Assembly (NCBI GenBank): GCA_018262815.1
Contig: JADFDN010000017.1
Location: 1 to 37,112, forward strand
Origin: Thiobacillus sp.
GTDB lineage: Bacteria; Pseudomonadota; Gammaproteobacteria; Burkholderiales; Thiobacillaceae
Length of the DNA: 37,112 nt
Reading direction: 5' to 3'
A program made the position numbers and the translations under genes. This document shows positions 1-6,870 of this stretch, piece after piece. The notes below the pieces were generated by a model. That model saw only the letters and a list, made by a program, of their open reading frames with translations. It ran no database searches and had not been told where the DNA came from. Every line of letters begins with the position of its first letter. Position 1 is the first letter of the stretch.

Positions 1-1377
1 GGTCAGGTTGAGGATGGAAATCGGCTTCACTTCGACCGTACCTGCGGCTGAAGGCTCGCCTTCCTGGCCTTCGACCTGCGGCTTGGTCAGCGCGTCGATG
101 TTGATGCCCGAGTTCGCTACCTGGCCGGTGGCCAGCACGACGAGATCGACGTCGGCCACGGCCGCGTCGGTGTCGTCGAGGATCAGGTCGTGGAATTTCA
201 CCGTGCTGGTGTTGCCATTGGGCAGCACCTGGGCGACCTTGCCCTTGGTGAAGATGACGCCCTTCTCCTGCGCGCTGCGGTAGAAGTCCTCGCCGTTGCC
301 CGGCGTGCGCAGATCGGTGTAGATGATGGTGGTGTCGACTTCAGGATTGGCATCCTTGAAGTACATCGCCTGCTTGATGCTGGCGTTGCAGCAGAAGCCC
401 GAGCAGTACGACAGATGCGTACCGGACGGATCGCGCTGGCCGGCGCACTGCACGAACACCACCGATTTCACCGGCTGGTTGTCCGAGGGCCGGCGAATCA
501 CGCCGTCCCCCGCCGCTGCCGCTTTCGCCAGCGCTTCGAGGCCGGCCTGGTCGACCACGTTGGGCGATTTGCCGCCGCCGAGCTCGGGCAGCTTGTTCAT
601 GTCGTACAGCGTGAAGCCGGTGGCCTGCACGATCGCACCGATGTCTTCGGTATGCGTCGCACCCGATTCGGTGGCGATGTCGACCACGAAGCGGCCCGGC
701 GCGCCGTCCGTCTTGGCGATGGTGGCGTTGAGATAGACCTTGATGTTGCTGTCGGCCAGCACCTGCGAAACCAGGTCGGCCACGCCGGTGTCGGCGGGCG
801 ACTTGTACGGCTCATGGACCGGCACGCGCTTGTAGAGTTGGGCCGACCAGCCGCCGAGCACGCCGGTTTTCTCGACCAGCACGACCGGGTAGCCGGTCTT
901 CGACGCCTCGATCGCGGTGGTCATGCCGGTGACGCCGCCGCCCACCACCAGCAGGGTCTTGCTGGTGCCGGTGTTGGTGTTGCCGCCGGGCGCCGTCATC
1001 GCCTTGACTTCGGCGCAGCCCATGCGAATGTAGTCTTCCGCCATGTCCTGCGTGGTCTCGCGCGCGTCCTCGGTGTCGGGACGGATCCAGATCACGCCTT
1101 CGCGCAGGTTGGCGCGCGCCACGGCGGTTTCGGGGAAGTGGAACGCTTCGGTCTTGGCGCGACGCGAGCAGGCGCCGATCATGACATGGGTGATGCCTTC
1201 GTTGGCGATGTCGTTCCTGATCATCGCCACGCCGTCGGCGTTGCACAGGAAATCGTGCGACTTCGCCATCGGCACCTTGCCGTCCTTCTGTGCGATCTTG
1301 ACCAGCGCGTCCGTATCGAGGCGCTCGCCCAGTCCGCAGCCCTTGCAGATATACGCTGCGACTTTGATGTCAGCCAT
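1..1377 (-). CDS. qmoB: QmoB-like subunit of quinone-interacting membrane-bound oxidoreductase (3' end beyond window)
   Basis: Flavin and iron-sulfur subunit related to heterodisulfide reductase HdrA. In the Qmo complex it passes electrons between the quinone pool and APS reductase on the cytoplasmic side of the membrane. The frame is open from the ATG at 1377 to the window edge, so 459 codons are visible and the C-terminal part (in the family an HdrD/MvhD-like extension) is missing. The N-terminus reads MADIKVAAYICKGCG with a CxxC cysteine pair. A dinucleotide-binding glycine motif VVGGGVTGM lies near residue 165. Further on are a CAGQRDPSG stretch and a cysteine cluster CSGFCC, as in HdrA-type proteins. 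The ATG directly follows the qmoA stop with no gap, so the two genes are co-transcribed and probably translationally coupled. HdrA of another Hdr complex is the alternative, but pairing with a QmoA-type gene favours qmoB. Confidence 0.85.
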   Translation of the reverse strand, partial: MADIKVAAYICKGCGLGERLDTDALVKIAQKDGKVPMAKSHDFLCNADGVAMIRNDIANEGITHVMIGACSRRAKTEAFHFPETAVARANLREGVIWIRPDTEDARETTQDMAEDYIRMGCAEVKAMTAPGGNTNTGTSKTLLVVGGGVTGMTTAIEASKTGYPVVLVEKTGVLGGWSAQLYKRVPVHEPYKSPADTGVADLVSQVLADSNIKVYLNATIAKTDGAPGRFVVDIATESGATHTEDIGAIVQATGFTLYDMNKLPELGGGKSPNVVDQAGLEALAKAAAAGDGVIRRPSDNQPVKSVVFVQCAGQRDPSGTHLSYCSGFCCNASIKQAMYFKDANPEVDTTIIYTDLRTPGNGEDFYRSAQEKGVIFTKGKVAQVLPNGNTSTVKFHDLILDDTDAAVADVDLVVLATGQVANSGINIDALTKPQVEGQEGEPSAAGTVEVKPISILNLT

Positions 1378-2661
1378 TTATGCCTCCGCCTTTGCGACTT
1401 TGTTCACCACCTGAATCGCGCGCAGCGCGGCAGCGGTCGCCGATTGCACTGCACGGTTCACGTCCAGCGCGTTCGACGCGCAGCCGGCGCCGAACACTGC
1501 GCCGTTGGCCGGGTCGGCTTCGATGAAGCCGCTGGAATCCGCGACGATGTGGCCGGGAATGTTGATGCCCTTGACCGAGGGCTCCATGCCGACCGCCAGC
1601 ACCACCAGGTCGTGCGGCGTCATGTAGCGCTTGTAGCCTTCGGTGTTGACGCCATGGCACACCGCGTTGCCATGCTCGTCTTCGGTGATCTTCGCGACCT
1701 TGGACTTGATGAAGCTGACCGAGGGATCGGACTGCACCTTCTGATAGAAGTCCTCGAAGCGGTCGATCGCGCGGATGTCGATGTAGTAGATGGTGGACTT
1801 GCCGTCTTCCGGATACTTCTCGCGCACGTAATGCGTCTGCTTCAGCGACGCCATGCAGCAGATGCGCGAACAGTGGCGCAGATGGTTCTCGTCGCGCGAG
1901 CCGGCGCACTGGATGAAAGCGATGTTCTTCGCTTCCTTGCCGTCCGATGGGCGCAGGATCTTGCCGCCGGTGGGGCCGTGAATGTCGGCGAGGCGCTCGA
2001 ACTCGACGCTGGTGATGACGTTCTTGAAGCGGCCATATCCGTATGGCTGAATCTTCCCCGCGTCGTAGGGCTGCCAGCCGGTCGCCCACACCACCGCGCC
2101 GGCCTTGACCTGGATCGTCTCCTCCTGCATGTCGAGGTCGATCGCGCCGTACTTGCATGCCGCCCTGGCTTTTTCCGCGTCGGGCGTGCCGATGATCGCC
2201 GGGTCCAGCACGTAGCGCTGCGGGTAAGCCATTGCGTTCGGCAGGAAGGCGGCCTTGTGCTGGCCGAGGTTGTAGTTGAAGGGATCGTCGACCATCGTTT
2301 CGACCGCGCGCTCGCAGTCCCCGCAGGCGGTGCAGTTCTCGTTGACGTAGCGCGGCTTGATCCTGATGGAAGCGGTGTAGTTGCCGGTGCCGCCTTCGAT
2401 GCCGGTCACTTCGGCCAGCGTCAGCACGCGCACACGCGGATTGTTCTTGAGGCGGCGCAGGTTGATTTCCAGACCGCAGGTGGGGTGACACAGCTTGGGA
2501 AAGTAGCGATACAGCTGGGAAGTGCGTCCGCCCAGTGCGGGATTTTTCTCAACCAGAACCACGTTTTTGCCGGTTTCGGCCGCTTCGAGCGCGGCAGTCA
2601 TGCCGGAAATCCCGCCGCCCACCACGAGAATCGTCTCGTTGGTCGCAACATGCTCCGTCAT
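1378..2661 (-). CDS. qmoA: QmoA-like FAD subunit of quinone-interacting membrane-bound oxidoreductase
   Basis: 427-residue HdrA-like flavoprotein, close to the usual length of QmoA. It has an N-terminal FAD fold (ILVVGGGISGMTAAL) followed by EKNPALGGRTSQLYRYFPK. Cysteine motifs CHPTCG, CTACGDC and CSRICCMASLKQ match iron-sulfur/flavin sites of the family. In sulfur oxidisers Qmo is thought to take electrons from APS reductase during sulfite oxidation. An upstream in-frame ATG at 2676 overlaps the ribosome binding site. The GGAGGAAA at 2667-2674, five bases before ATG 2661, decides the start. qmoA is the first gene of the operon here. No aprBA genes lie upstream, because the neighbouring genes point the other way. 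Confidence 0.9.
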   Translation of the reverse strand: MTEHVATNETILVVGGGISGMTAALEAAETGKNVVLVEKNPALGGRTSQLYRYFPKLCHPTCGLEINLRRLKNNPRVRVLTLAEVTGIEGGTGNYTASIRIKPRYVNENCTACGDCERAVETMVDDPFNYNLGQHKAAFLPNAMAYPQRYVLDPAIIGTPDAEKARAACKYGAIDLDMQEETIQVKAGAVVWATGWQPYDAGKIQPYGYGRFKNVITSVEFERLADIHGPTGGKILRPSDGKEAKNIAFIQCAGSRDENHLRHCSRICCMASLKQTHYVREKYPEDGKSTIYYIDIRAIDRFEDFYQKVQSDPSVSFIKSKVAKITEDEHGNAVCHGVNTEGYKRYMTPHDLVVLAVGMEPSVKGINIPGHIVADSSGFIEADPANGAVFGAGCASNALDVNRAVQSATAAALRAIQVVNKVAKAEA

Positions 2662-3000
2662 TGTTGTTTCCTCCATCCGATGGATGCAAATTATTCGAAT
2701 CCGCCCGAAAGACCGCCCGGGCAGCCGGGTTTTCAGCCCGAATTGAATCCCCGAAATGGTACTCCGAAGGCCCGCCTTGCCGCCACGTAGAAGCGCGCAA
2801 TTTCAATCGAAGTTTTCTATGCGCGAATAAGGGGATGTTTGCAATGCATCACACGGGCGGCTTAAAAAACGAGCCGCAATGAAACGTTCGGGGATGAGGA
2901 CCGATCCGCGTTATGGATCATCCCGTACCCATCTCCGACCGAAACCGATTCCATACACGCACGACGCACAGTCGCGTCGCACGGGTATGCAGTCGAATTC

Positions 3001-3020
3001 AGCCCGCTCTTCGCGGGCTT
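3001..3020 (+). terminator. GC-rich hairpin, possible terminator or attenuator upstream of the secreted peptide gene
   Basis: AGCCCGC (3001-3007), loop TCTTC, GCGGGCT (3013-3019). The stem is strong, but what follows (TCCTGTC) is not a proper U-run. It could instead stabilise a leader RNA. Confidence 0.35.
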
Positions 3021-3022
3021 CC

Positions 3023-3061
3023 TGTCATGACAACCTGACAGCACGCCTGACCATGTTGTCA
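3023..3061. promoter_or_regulatory. Cluster of TGTCA/TGACA half-sites, possible operator
   Basis: The palindrome TGTCATGACA (3023-3032), another TGACA (3036-3040) and TGTCA (3057-3061) sit within 39 bases. TGACAAC at 3028-3034 and GTTGTCA at 3055-3061 form an inverted pair 20 bases apart. This arrangement suggests a dimeric regulator. Which protein binds is unknown, and the spacing does not fit a PhoB box. Confidence 0.35.
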
Positions 3062-3203
3062 GCTCCTTGCTGGCGCGAAAAAACAATTGTTCTTCAAATC
3101 AAGGTGGTAGCGCACTGGCACACAAGGTGCTTACCAGCCCATTGCCAAAAGAACCGGCGCCCAAACGCGGGACAAGCCGTTCATGAATGAAAGAGGAGAC
3201 AGG

Positions 3204-3416
3204 ATGACAAGACTACCCAGCCTAGCTTGCACCGCGGCAGCGCTGTTGCTGACTTTCGGCCTTGCCGTGGCAGCCGAGCAGGCCGAAGCCGAGCCAGCCA
3301 AACCTGCAGCTGCAAACAATCCCGAGAACCCATCCCAACCCAAGGAGGAAACCGCCGCCCCAAGCCCATCGCAAGGCAAGACTGCCAAAACCGATAAAGA
3401 ACCGGAATGCGAATAA
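3204..3416 (+). CDS. Small secreted Ala/Pro/Glu-rich protein, function unknown
   Basis: 70 residues. The start is the ATG at 3204, preceded by AGAGGAG. An upstream in-frame ATG at 3183 lies before this ribosome binding site. The N-terminus (MTRLPSLACTAAALLLTFG, then LAVAAE) is a clear signal peptide with likely cleavage after AVA-A. The mature part of about 45 residues is disordered, rich in Pro, Ala, Lys and Glu, and ends PECE with a single cysteine next to the C-terminus. It lies 37 bases before the secreted rhodanese gene on the same strand, so the two are probably co-transcribed and both exported. I do not recognise a family. Confidence 0.6.
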   Translation: MTRLPSLACTAAALLLTFGLAVAAEQAEAEPAKPAAANNPENPSQPKEETAAPSPSQGKTAKTDKEPECE

Positions 3417-3453
3417 GCAAAAGCGCATATCCAGCATCACTCAGGAGACAACC

Positions 3454-4107
3454 ATGAAGCTTCGCACTGTACTCGCCGCATCCACCCTGTTCACCACGTT
3501 TGCCCTGTCCACCGCGGCCGCCGCGCTGGATGTCAACATCGCCGCCAATCTGCCCTCGGTCGACGTCATGCATGGCGCCCAGAAGGTCACGATCATGCGC
3601 AACCAGGACCAGAAGAACACGCTCAATCCCGATTTCGCCAAGACCTCGCGCAAGTGCCCGCCCTTCTGCATTCAGCCGGGCGAACTGGCGACCGGCGTCG
3701 AGACCATCGGGGAACTCGAAGTGCTTCATTACCTGAAGAAAATGAGCGACGGCGACAAGAGCATCCTCGTGGTCGATTCGCGCACTCCGGACTGGGTCGA
3801 GAAAGGCACGATTCCCGGTGCGGTCAATATTCCCTGGGACCAGCTCAACATCGGCAAGTCCGATCCCATCACGGTGCAGGAAATCCTGGAAAAACAGCTC
3901 GGCGTCAGGAACCAGGATGGCTTCTACATGTTCGACAACGCCAAAACCGTCGTCATGTTCTGCAACGGCCCCTGGTGCGGCCAGTCGCCGACCAACATCA
4001 AGGGTCTGCTGAAAATCGGTTACCCGGCGGACAAGATCAAGTGGTACCGCGGCGGCATGCAGGACTGGGAAGTGCTGGGGCTGACCACCGTCAAACCGGT
4101 GAAGTAA
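3454..4107 (+). CDS. Secreted rhodanese-domain protein (sulfurtransferase-like)
   Basis: 217 residues, with ATG at 3454 preceded by CAGGAGACAACC. A signal peptide covers about residues 1-24 (MKLRTVLAASTLFTTFALST). Next is a linker with a cysteine pair KCPPFC (Cys68, Cys72), then a rhodanese fold from about 85 to 212: LVVDSRTPDWVEKGTIPGAV, the active-site loop CNGPWCGQS (Cys170, Cys175), and the closing YRGGMQDWEVLG. Cys170 sits where the persulfide-forming cysteine is expected. The protein should handle sulfane sulfur in the periplasm. Its location opposite qmoAB suggests a part in sulfur oxidation, which is inference. A strong terminator follows 18 bases after the stop. Confidence 0.85.
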   Translation: MKLRTVLAASTLFTTFALSTAAAALDVNIAANLPSVDVMHGAQKVTIMRNQDQKNTLNPDFAKTSRKCPPFCIQPGELATGVETIGELEVLHYLKKMSDGDKSILVVDSRTPDWVEKGTIPGAVNIPWDQLNIGKSDPITVQEILEKQLGVRNQDGFYMFDNAKTVVMFCNGPWCGQSPTNIKGLLKIGYPADKIKWYRGGMQDWEVLGLTTVKPVK

Positions 4108-4125
4108 GCAATTTCTTCAGCAAAA

Positions 4126-4155
4126 AAAAGGGCAGGCCCGCGGGCCTGCCCTTTT
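4126..4155. terminator. Perfect bidirectional rho-independent terminator
   Basis: A 30-base perfect palindrome: AAAAGGGCAGGCCCG followed directly by its reverse complement, with A-runs on the left and T-runs on the right. It ends the rhodanese transcript. By symmetry it would also stop transcription arriving on the minus strand. Confidence 0.9.
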
Positions 4156-4172
4156 GCATGACGCGACGGCGA

Positions 4173-4268
4173 TCAGCTGCCGATCACGCCGCCGTCGTCC
4201 CTTTCGTTGGACAGCGGCAGGGTGGCACATGGCTGTGACGCCGGAATCGGCTGGATCGTGAGCGCATT
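4173..4268 (-). pseudogene. Possible relic of the 3' end of a lost gene
   Basis: A stop-to-stop frame of 32 codons with protein-like composition, ending ...PLSNERDDGGVIGS before TGA at 4173-4175. It has no start codon, because a TGA at 4269-4271 opens it. It reads toward the bidirectional terminator, as the tail of a former convergent gene would. The family is not recognised, and it may be chance. Confidence 0.2.
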
Positions 4269-4384
4269 TCACGCCCAGGTGAAAATGACGTGACTTCGCG
4301 GTATTCGAGGGGCGGATGACCCGCCGGTGCCGGTAAATAGATTGTTGATCAGCACGGACAAAGCGTTCATCTACTCTGAGTAGC

Positions 4385-5656
4385 ATGTCCACCGCATTTC
4401 CCATCGTTTCCCTGCTGGCCGGGATTGGCGTACTGCTCGTCGGCAGCGGCCTGTTCGGCACCCTGCTGGCGCTGCGCGCAGGGCTGGAGGGATTCGCCGA
4501 TCAGATGATCGGTCTGGTGATGTCGGCCTATTTCGTCGGCTTCTTCGCCGGCACCTTCGTCTGCCCGGCGCTGATCAGGCGCGTCGGCCACATTCGCGCC
4601 TTCGCGATGTTCGCCGCGATCGCCGCCGCGACGGTGCTGCTGCACGTGCTGATCATCCATCCCGTTGTCTGGCTGGCGCTGCGCGTGTTCACCGGTGTGT
4701 GCCTGGTCGGCCTGTACACCGTGATCGAGAGCTGGCTGAACGCGCAGACGCCAAACGCGCAACGCGGCAAGGTGTTCGCCGCATACATGATCGTGACGCT
4801 ACTCGCACTGACGCTCGGCCAGGCGTTGATCACCTGCGCGGACCCGGCGGGCTTCACGCTGTTCGCAATCGCCTCGCTGCTGATGTCGATGGCGCTGGTA
4901 CCGATCGCATCCACCAGCCTTGTCCAGCCAACGCCGGTCACGACGCCACGGCTCGGCCTGCGCTTCCTGTACGCGACCTCACCTGCCGCAGTGGCCGGCT
5001 CACTGGTCTCGGGCCTGGTCATCGGCGCGTTCTGGGGCATGGGACCGGTGTTCGCCCAACGTATTGGCCTGGACAATGCCGGCGTTGCCGCCCTCATGGG
5101 CGCGACGATTCTCGGCGGCGCGGCGCTGCAGTGGCCGATCGGCCATCTTTCCGACCGCGTCGACCGGCGGCGCGTGCTGGCCGCGGTCGGTGCGATCGGC
5201 GGGATGACGGCGCTCGTCGCGGCAGTCGCCGCGAACGGCACAAGCGGCTGGCTGCTGGCGGCCGTCTTCGTGTTCGGCGGGCTGGCGTTTAGCGTCTATC
5301 CGGTCAGCGTCGCGCACCTTAACGACCATCTGCAGCCGGAACAGGTGCTGGAAGGCAGCAGCGGCCTGTTGCTGCTGCACGGTCTCGGGGCCGCCGCGGG
5401 ACCGGCCATCGTCGGCGTCTTGGGCCCGCGCAGCCTGCTGGTCTACTATGCCGTGACGCTGGCCGTGCTCGCCGTGTTCGTCGCACTGCGCATCCGCCAC
5501 GCGCCGCCGGTGGCGATGGAGGAGCATGTGCCGTTCACGCCGATGGTGCGCACGTCGCCCGAGGCGCTGACAATGCTGGCCAAAGCGGTTGAGGATGCCG
5601 CGCAGCCGGCTCCGCACGAGGGAGCGGATTCTGGACACCCGCCTTCGCGGACATGA
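4385..5656 (+). CDS. MFS transporter, YcaD-like
   Basis: 423 residues with about 12 predicted membrane helices. Family signs include LIRRVGHIRAFAMFAAIAA after helix 2, ESWLNAQTP in the middle of the N-terminal half, and GHLSDRVDRRRVLAAVGAIG in the second half, a repeat of the MFS A-motif. The ESWLN motif and general layout resemble the YcaD subgroup, whose substrates are not settled. The soluble C-terminal tail of about 50 residues is Pro/Ala-rich. No strong ribosome binding site precedes the ATG. The gene stands alone, converging on the porin gene 21 bases away. Confidence 0.8.
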   Translation: MSTAFPIVSLLAGIGVLLVGSGLFGTLLALRAGLEGFADQMIGLVMSAYFVGFFAGTFVCPALIRRVGHIRAFAMFAAIAAATVLLHVLIIHPVVWLALRVFTGVCLVGLYTVIESWLNAQTPNAQRGKVFAAYMIVTLLALTLGQALITCADPAGFTLFAIASLLMSMALVPIASTSLVQPTPVTTPRLGLRFLYATSPAAVAGSLVSGLVIGAFWGMGPVFAQRIGLDNAGVAALMGATILGGAALQWPIGHLSDRVDRRRVLAAVGAIGGMTALVAAVAANGTSGWLLAAVFVFGGLAFSVYPVSVAHLNDHLQPEQVLEGSSGLLLLHGLGAAAGPAIVGVLGPRSLLVYYAVTLAVLAVFVALRIRHAPPVAMEEHVPFTPMVRTSPEALTMLAKAVEDAAQPAPHEGADSGHPPSRT

Positions 5657-5677
5657 TGGGCAATGTGGAGAGAGGCT

Positions 5678-6838
5678 TTAGAAATACAGGCCGACGTTGA
5701 CGTTGACCCGCTCGTGCCAGCTGTCGTCGGCGCCGCCGGCCGCCAGACCCGTGGTGAAGTTTGGCCCGATATAAGGGTGCTGGCGGCCGCGCAGGTAGTC
5801 GACATAGACGAACACCTTGTCGATCGGCATGAACGAGGTACCGACCACCCATTGTCGGCTGTCGCGGAAGGCCGCCACATCTTTGTCCAGCATCCCGAAG
5901 TCGGTGTAGACCTTGATGTTGCGCAACGGACCCCAGTCGCCGACGGCATAGCTCAGGTTGGCGGTATACACGTTGCCGCGCGCCGCAACCTGGTAGGGAA
6001 AGTCGTAGGCGCCCATCATGACGATACGAGGATCCTGCCCCGGCGGGTTCTCGACGCTGTTCACGTAACGCGTGGCCTGGAGCATTACGCCCCAGGGACC
6101 GTGTTTGCCGGTGTAGTGCAGTGCGCCGGCGCGGCGGGTGCCGTCGCGACCGGTGGTCGCGTTCGGCAGCCGGCCGGCCAGCAGCGACAGACCGAACTCG
6201 CTGCTCGTCGCATCGCCATGATGGACGGTGTAGGCCACGCGGCCGACCACCGTATCACGCTCGCGGTTGCGGACCGCGCCGTCCTCGACGATGTTGTACG
6301 TGTAGCGCGCGCTACTCTCGCTGTCGCCGCTCCAGTGGCCGCCGTCGCGCACGTAATAACCCACCTGCAGATCCCACGGGCCGGCCTTGTGCAGCAGCTT
6401 GCCGCCGAGGTTGTAGCTGTCCTCCAGACCGACGTAGTAGGCCATCGAGAAAAAGTAGTTGTGCGATGCGAACGGCAGAATGCCGAACGGGATCGGATTC
6501 AGGCCGAGATGCAGTTGGGTGTCCTCGCCGATGCGGCGGCCGACCCAGGCGTGATGCAGGAAGTGCGTGGCATGCCCACCGCGGTAGCGGTAATACCGGT
6601 ACTGCGCCGAGGCCAGCCATGGCCCGCGGTCATAGCCTACTTCGATCCGCGCGGTGTCCAGATCGATGAGGCCCTTGCCGTCGTAATTGGCGTCCCAGTC
6701 CTTGTACACGTAGTTGTAACGCAGCGCCCCGCCGAGACGGATGCCGTCGCCAAGATCGAATCCGACGGCGGTGTCCGTCGCAAGGATGGCGATCGCGAGG
6801 ACGCCAAGTTGATAGGTGGGGCGGTTGCGGTTCGGCAT
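5678..6838 (-). CDS. Outer-membrane porin-like beta-barrel protein
   Basis: 386 residues. The start is ATG 6838 with GGAGGAG just before it. A signal peptide spans about residues 1-26 (ending ATDTAVG). The mature protein is rich in alternating aromatic/polar strands such as RYNYVYKDWDANYDG and WLASAQYRYYRYRGG, and it ends VNVGLYF. A terminal Phe is the usual signal for outer-membrane barrel assembly. It starts 32 bases after the BCCT transporter stop on the same strand, so the two are likely co-transcribed. The barrel may let that transporter's substrate cross the outer membrane, which is inference. I cannot place it in a named porin family. Confidence 0.75.
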   Translation of the reverse strand: MPNRNRPTYQLGVLAIAILATDTAVGFDLGDGIRLGGALRYNYVYKDWDANYDGKGLIDLDTARIEVGYDRGPWLASAQYRYYRYRGGHATHFLHHAWVGRRIGEDTQLHLGLNPIPFGILPFASHNYFFSMAYYVGLEDSYNLGGKLLHKAGPWDLQVGYYVRDGGHWSGDSESSARYTYNIVEDGAVRNRERDTVVGRVAYTVHHGDATSSEFGLSLLAGRLPNATTGRDGTRRAGALHYTGKHGPWGVMLQATRYVNSVENPPGQDPRIVMMGAYDFPYQVAARGNVYTANLSYAVGDWGPLRNIKVYTDFGMLDKDVAAFRDSRQWVVGTSFMPIDKVFVYVDYLRGRQHPYIGPNFTTGLAAGGADDSWHERVNVNVGLYF

Positions 6839-6870
6839 GGCTCCTCCAGTGTGCTCGGCGACGCGGGCGC

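Larger units (their letters stand above)
2662..3203. promoter_or_regulatory. Divergent intergenic control region between qmoA and the secreted peptide/rhodanese genes
   Basis: About 540 bases without a convincing gene. A 103-codon open frame at 2879-3190 has basic, low-quality composition and no family resemblance, so I leave it out. The region must hold the promoters of both transcripts. Visible structure: an imperfect-loop hairpin (GCGGCT, 9-base loop, AGCCGC) at 2857-2877; a GC hairpin at 3001-3019; a cluster of TGTCA/TGACA half-sites at 3023-3061; and a palindrome AACAATTGTT at 3082-3091. No clear -35/-10 pair could be assigned. Confidence 0.5.

Noticed and set aside
2662-2676. Upstream ATG of qmoA at 2676 as the true start
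   Set aside because: It overlaps the GGAGGAAA ribosome binding site of ATG 2661 and adds only five residues.
190-2790. 866-codon open frame antisense to qmoAB
   Set aside because: High G+C shadow frame. The translation is low-complexity (Ala/Arg/His/Val-rich), while the opposite strand encodes clearly recognisable QmoA and QmoB.
3021-3061. Possible PhoB box from CTGTCAT-like elements
   Set aside because: A PhoB box needs two direct 7-base units 11 bases apart. Here the repeats are inverted or offset by 8.
2879-3190. 103-codon frame between qmoA and the secreted peptide gene
   Set aside because: Arg/Ser-rich, no ribosome binding site, no recognisable domain, and crossed by hairpins and palindromes typical of control DNA.
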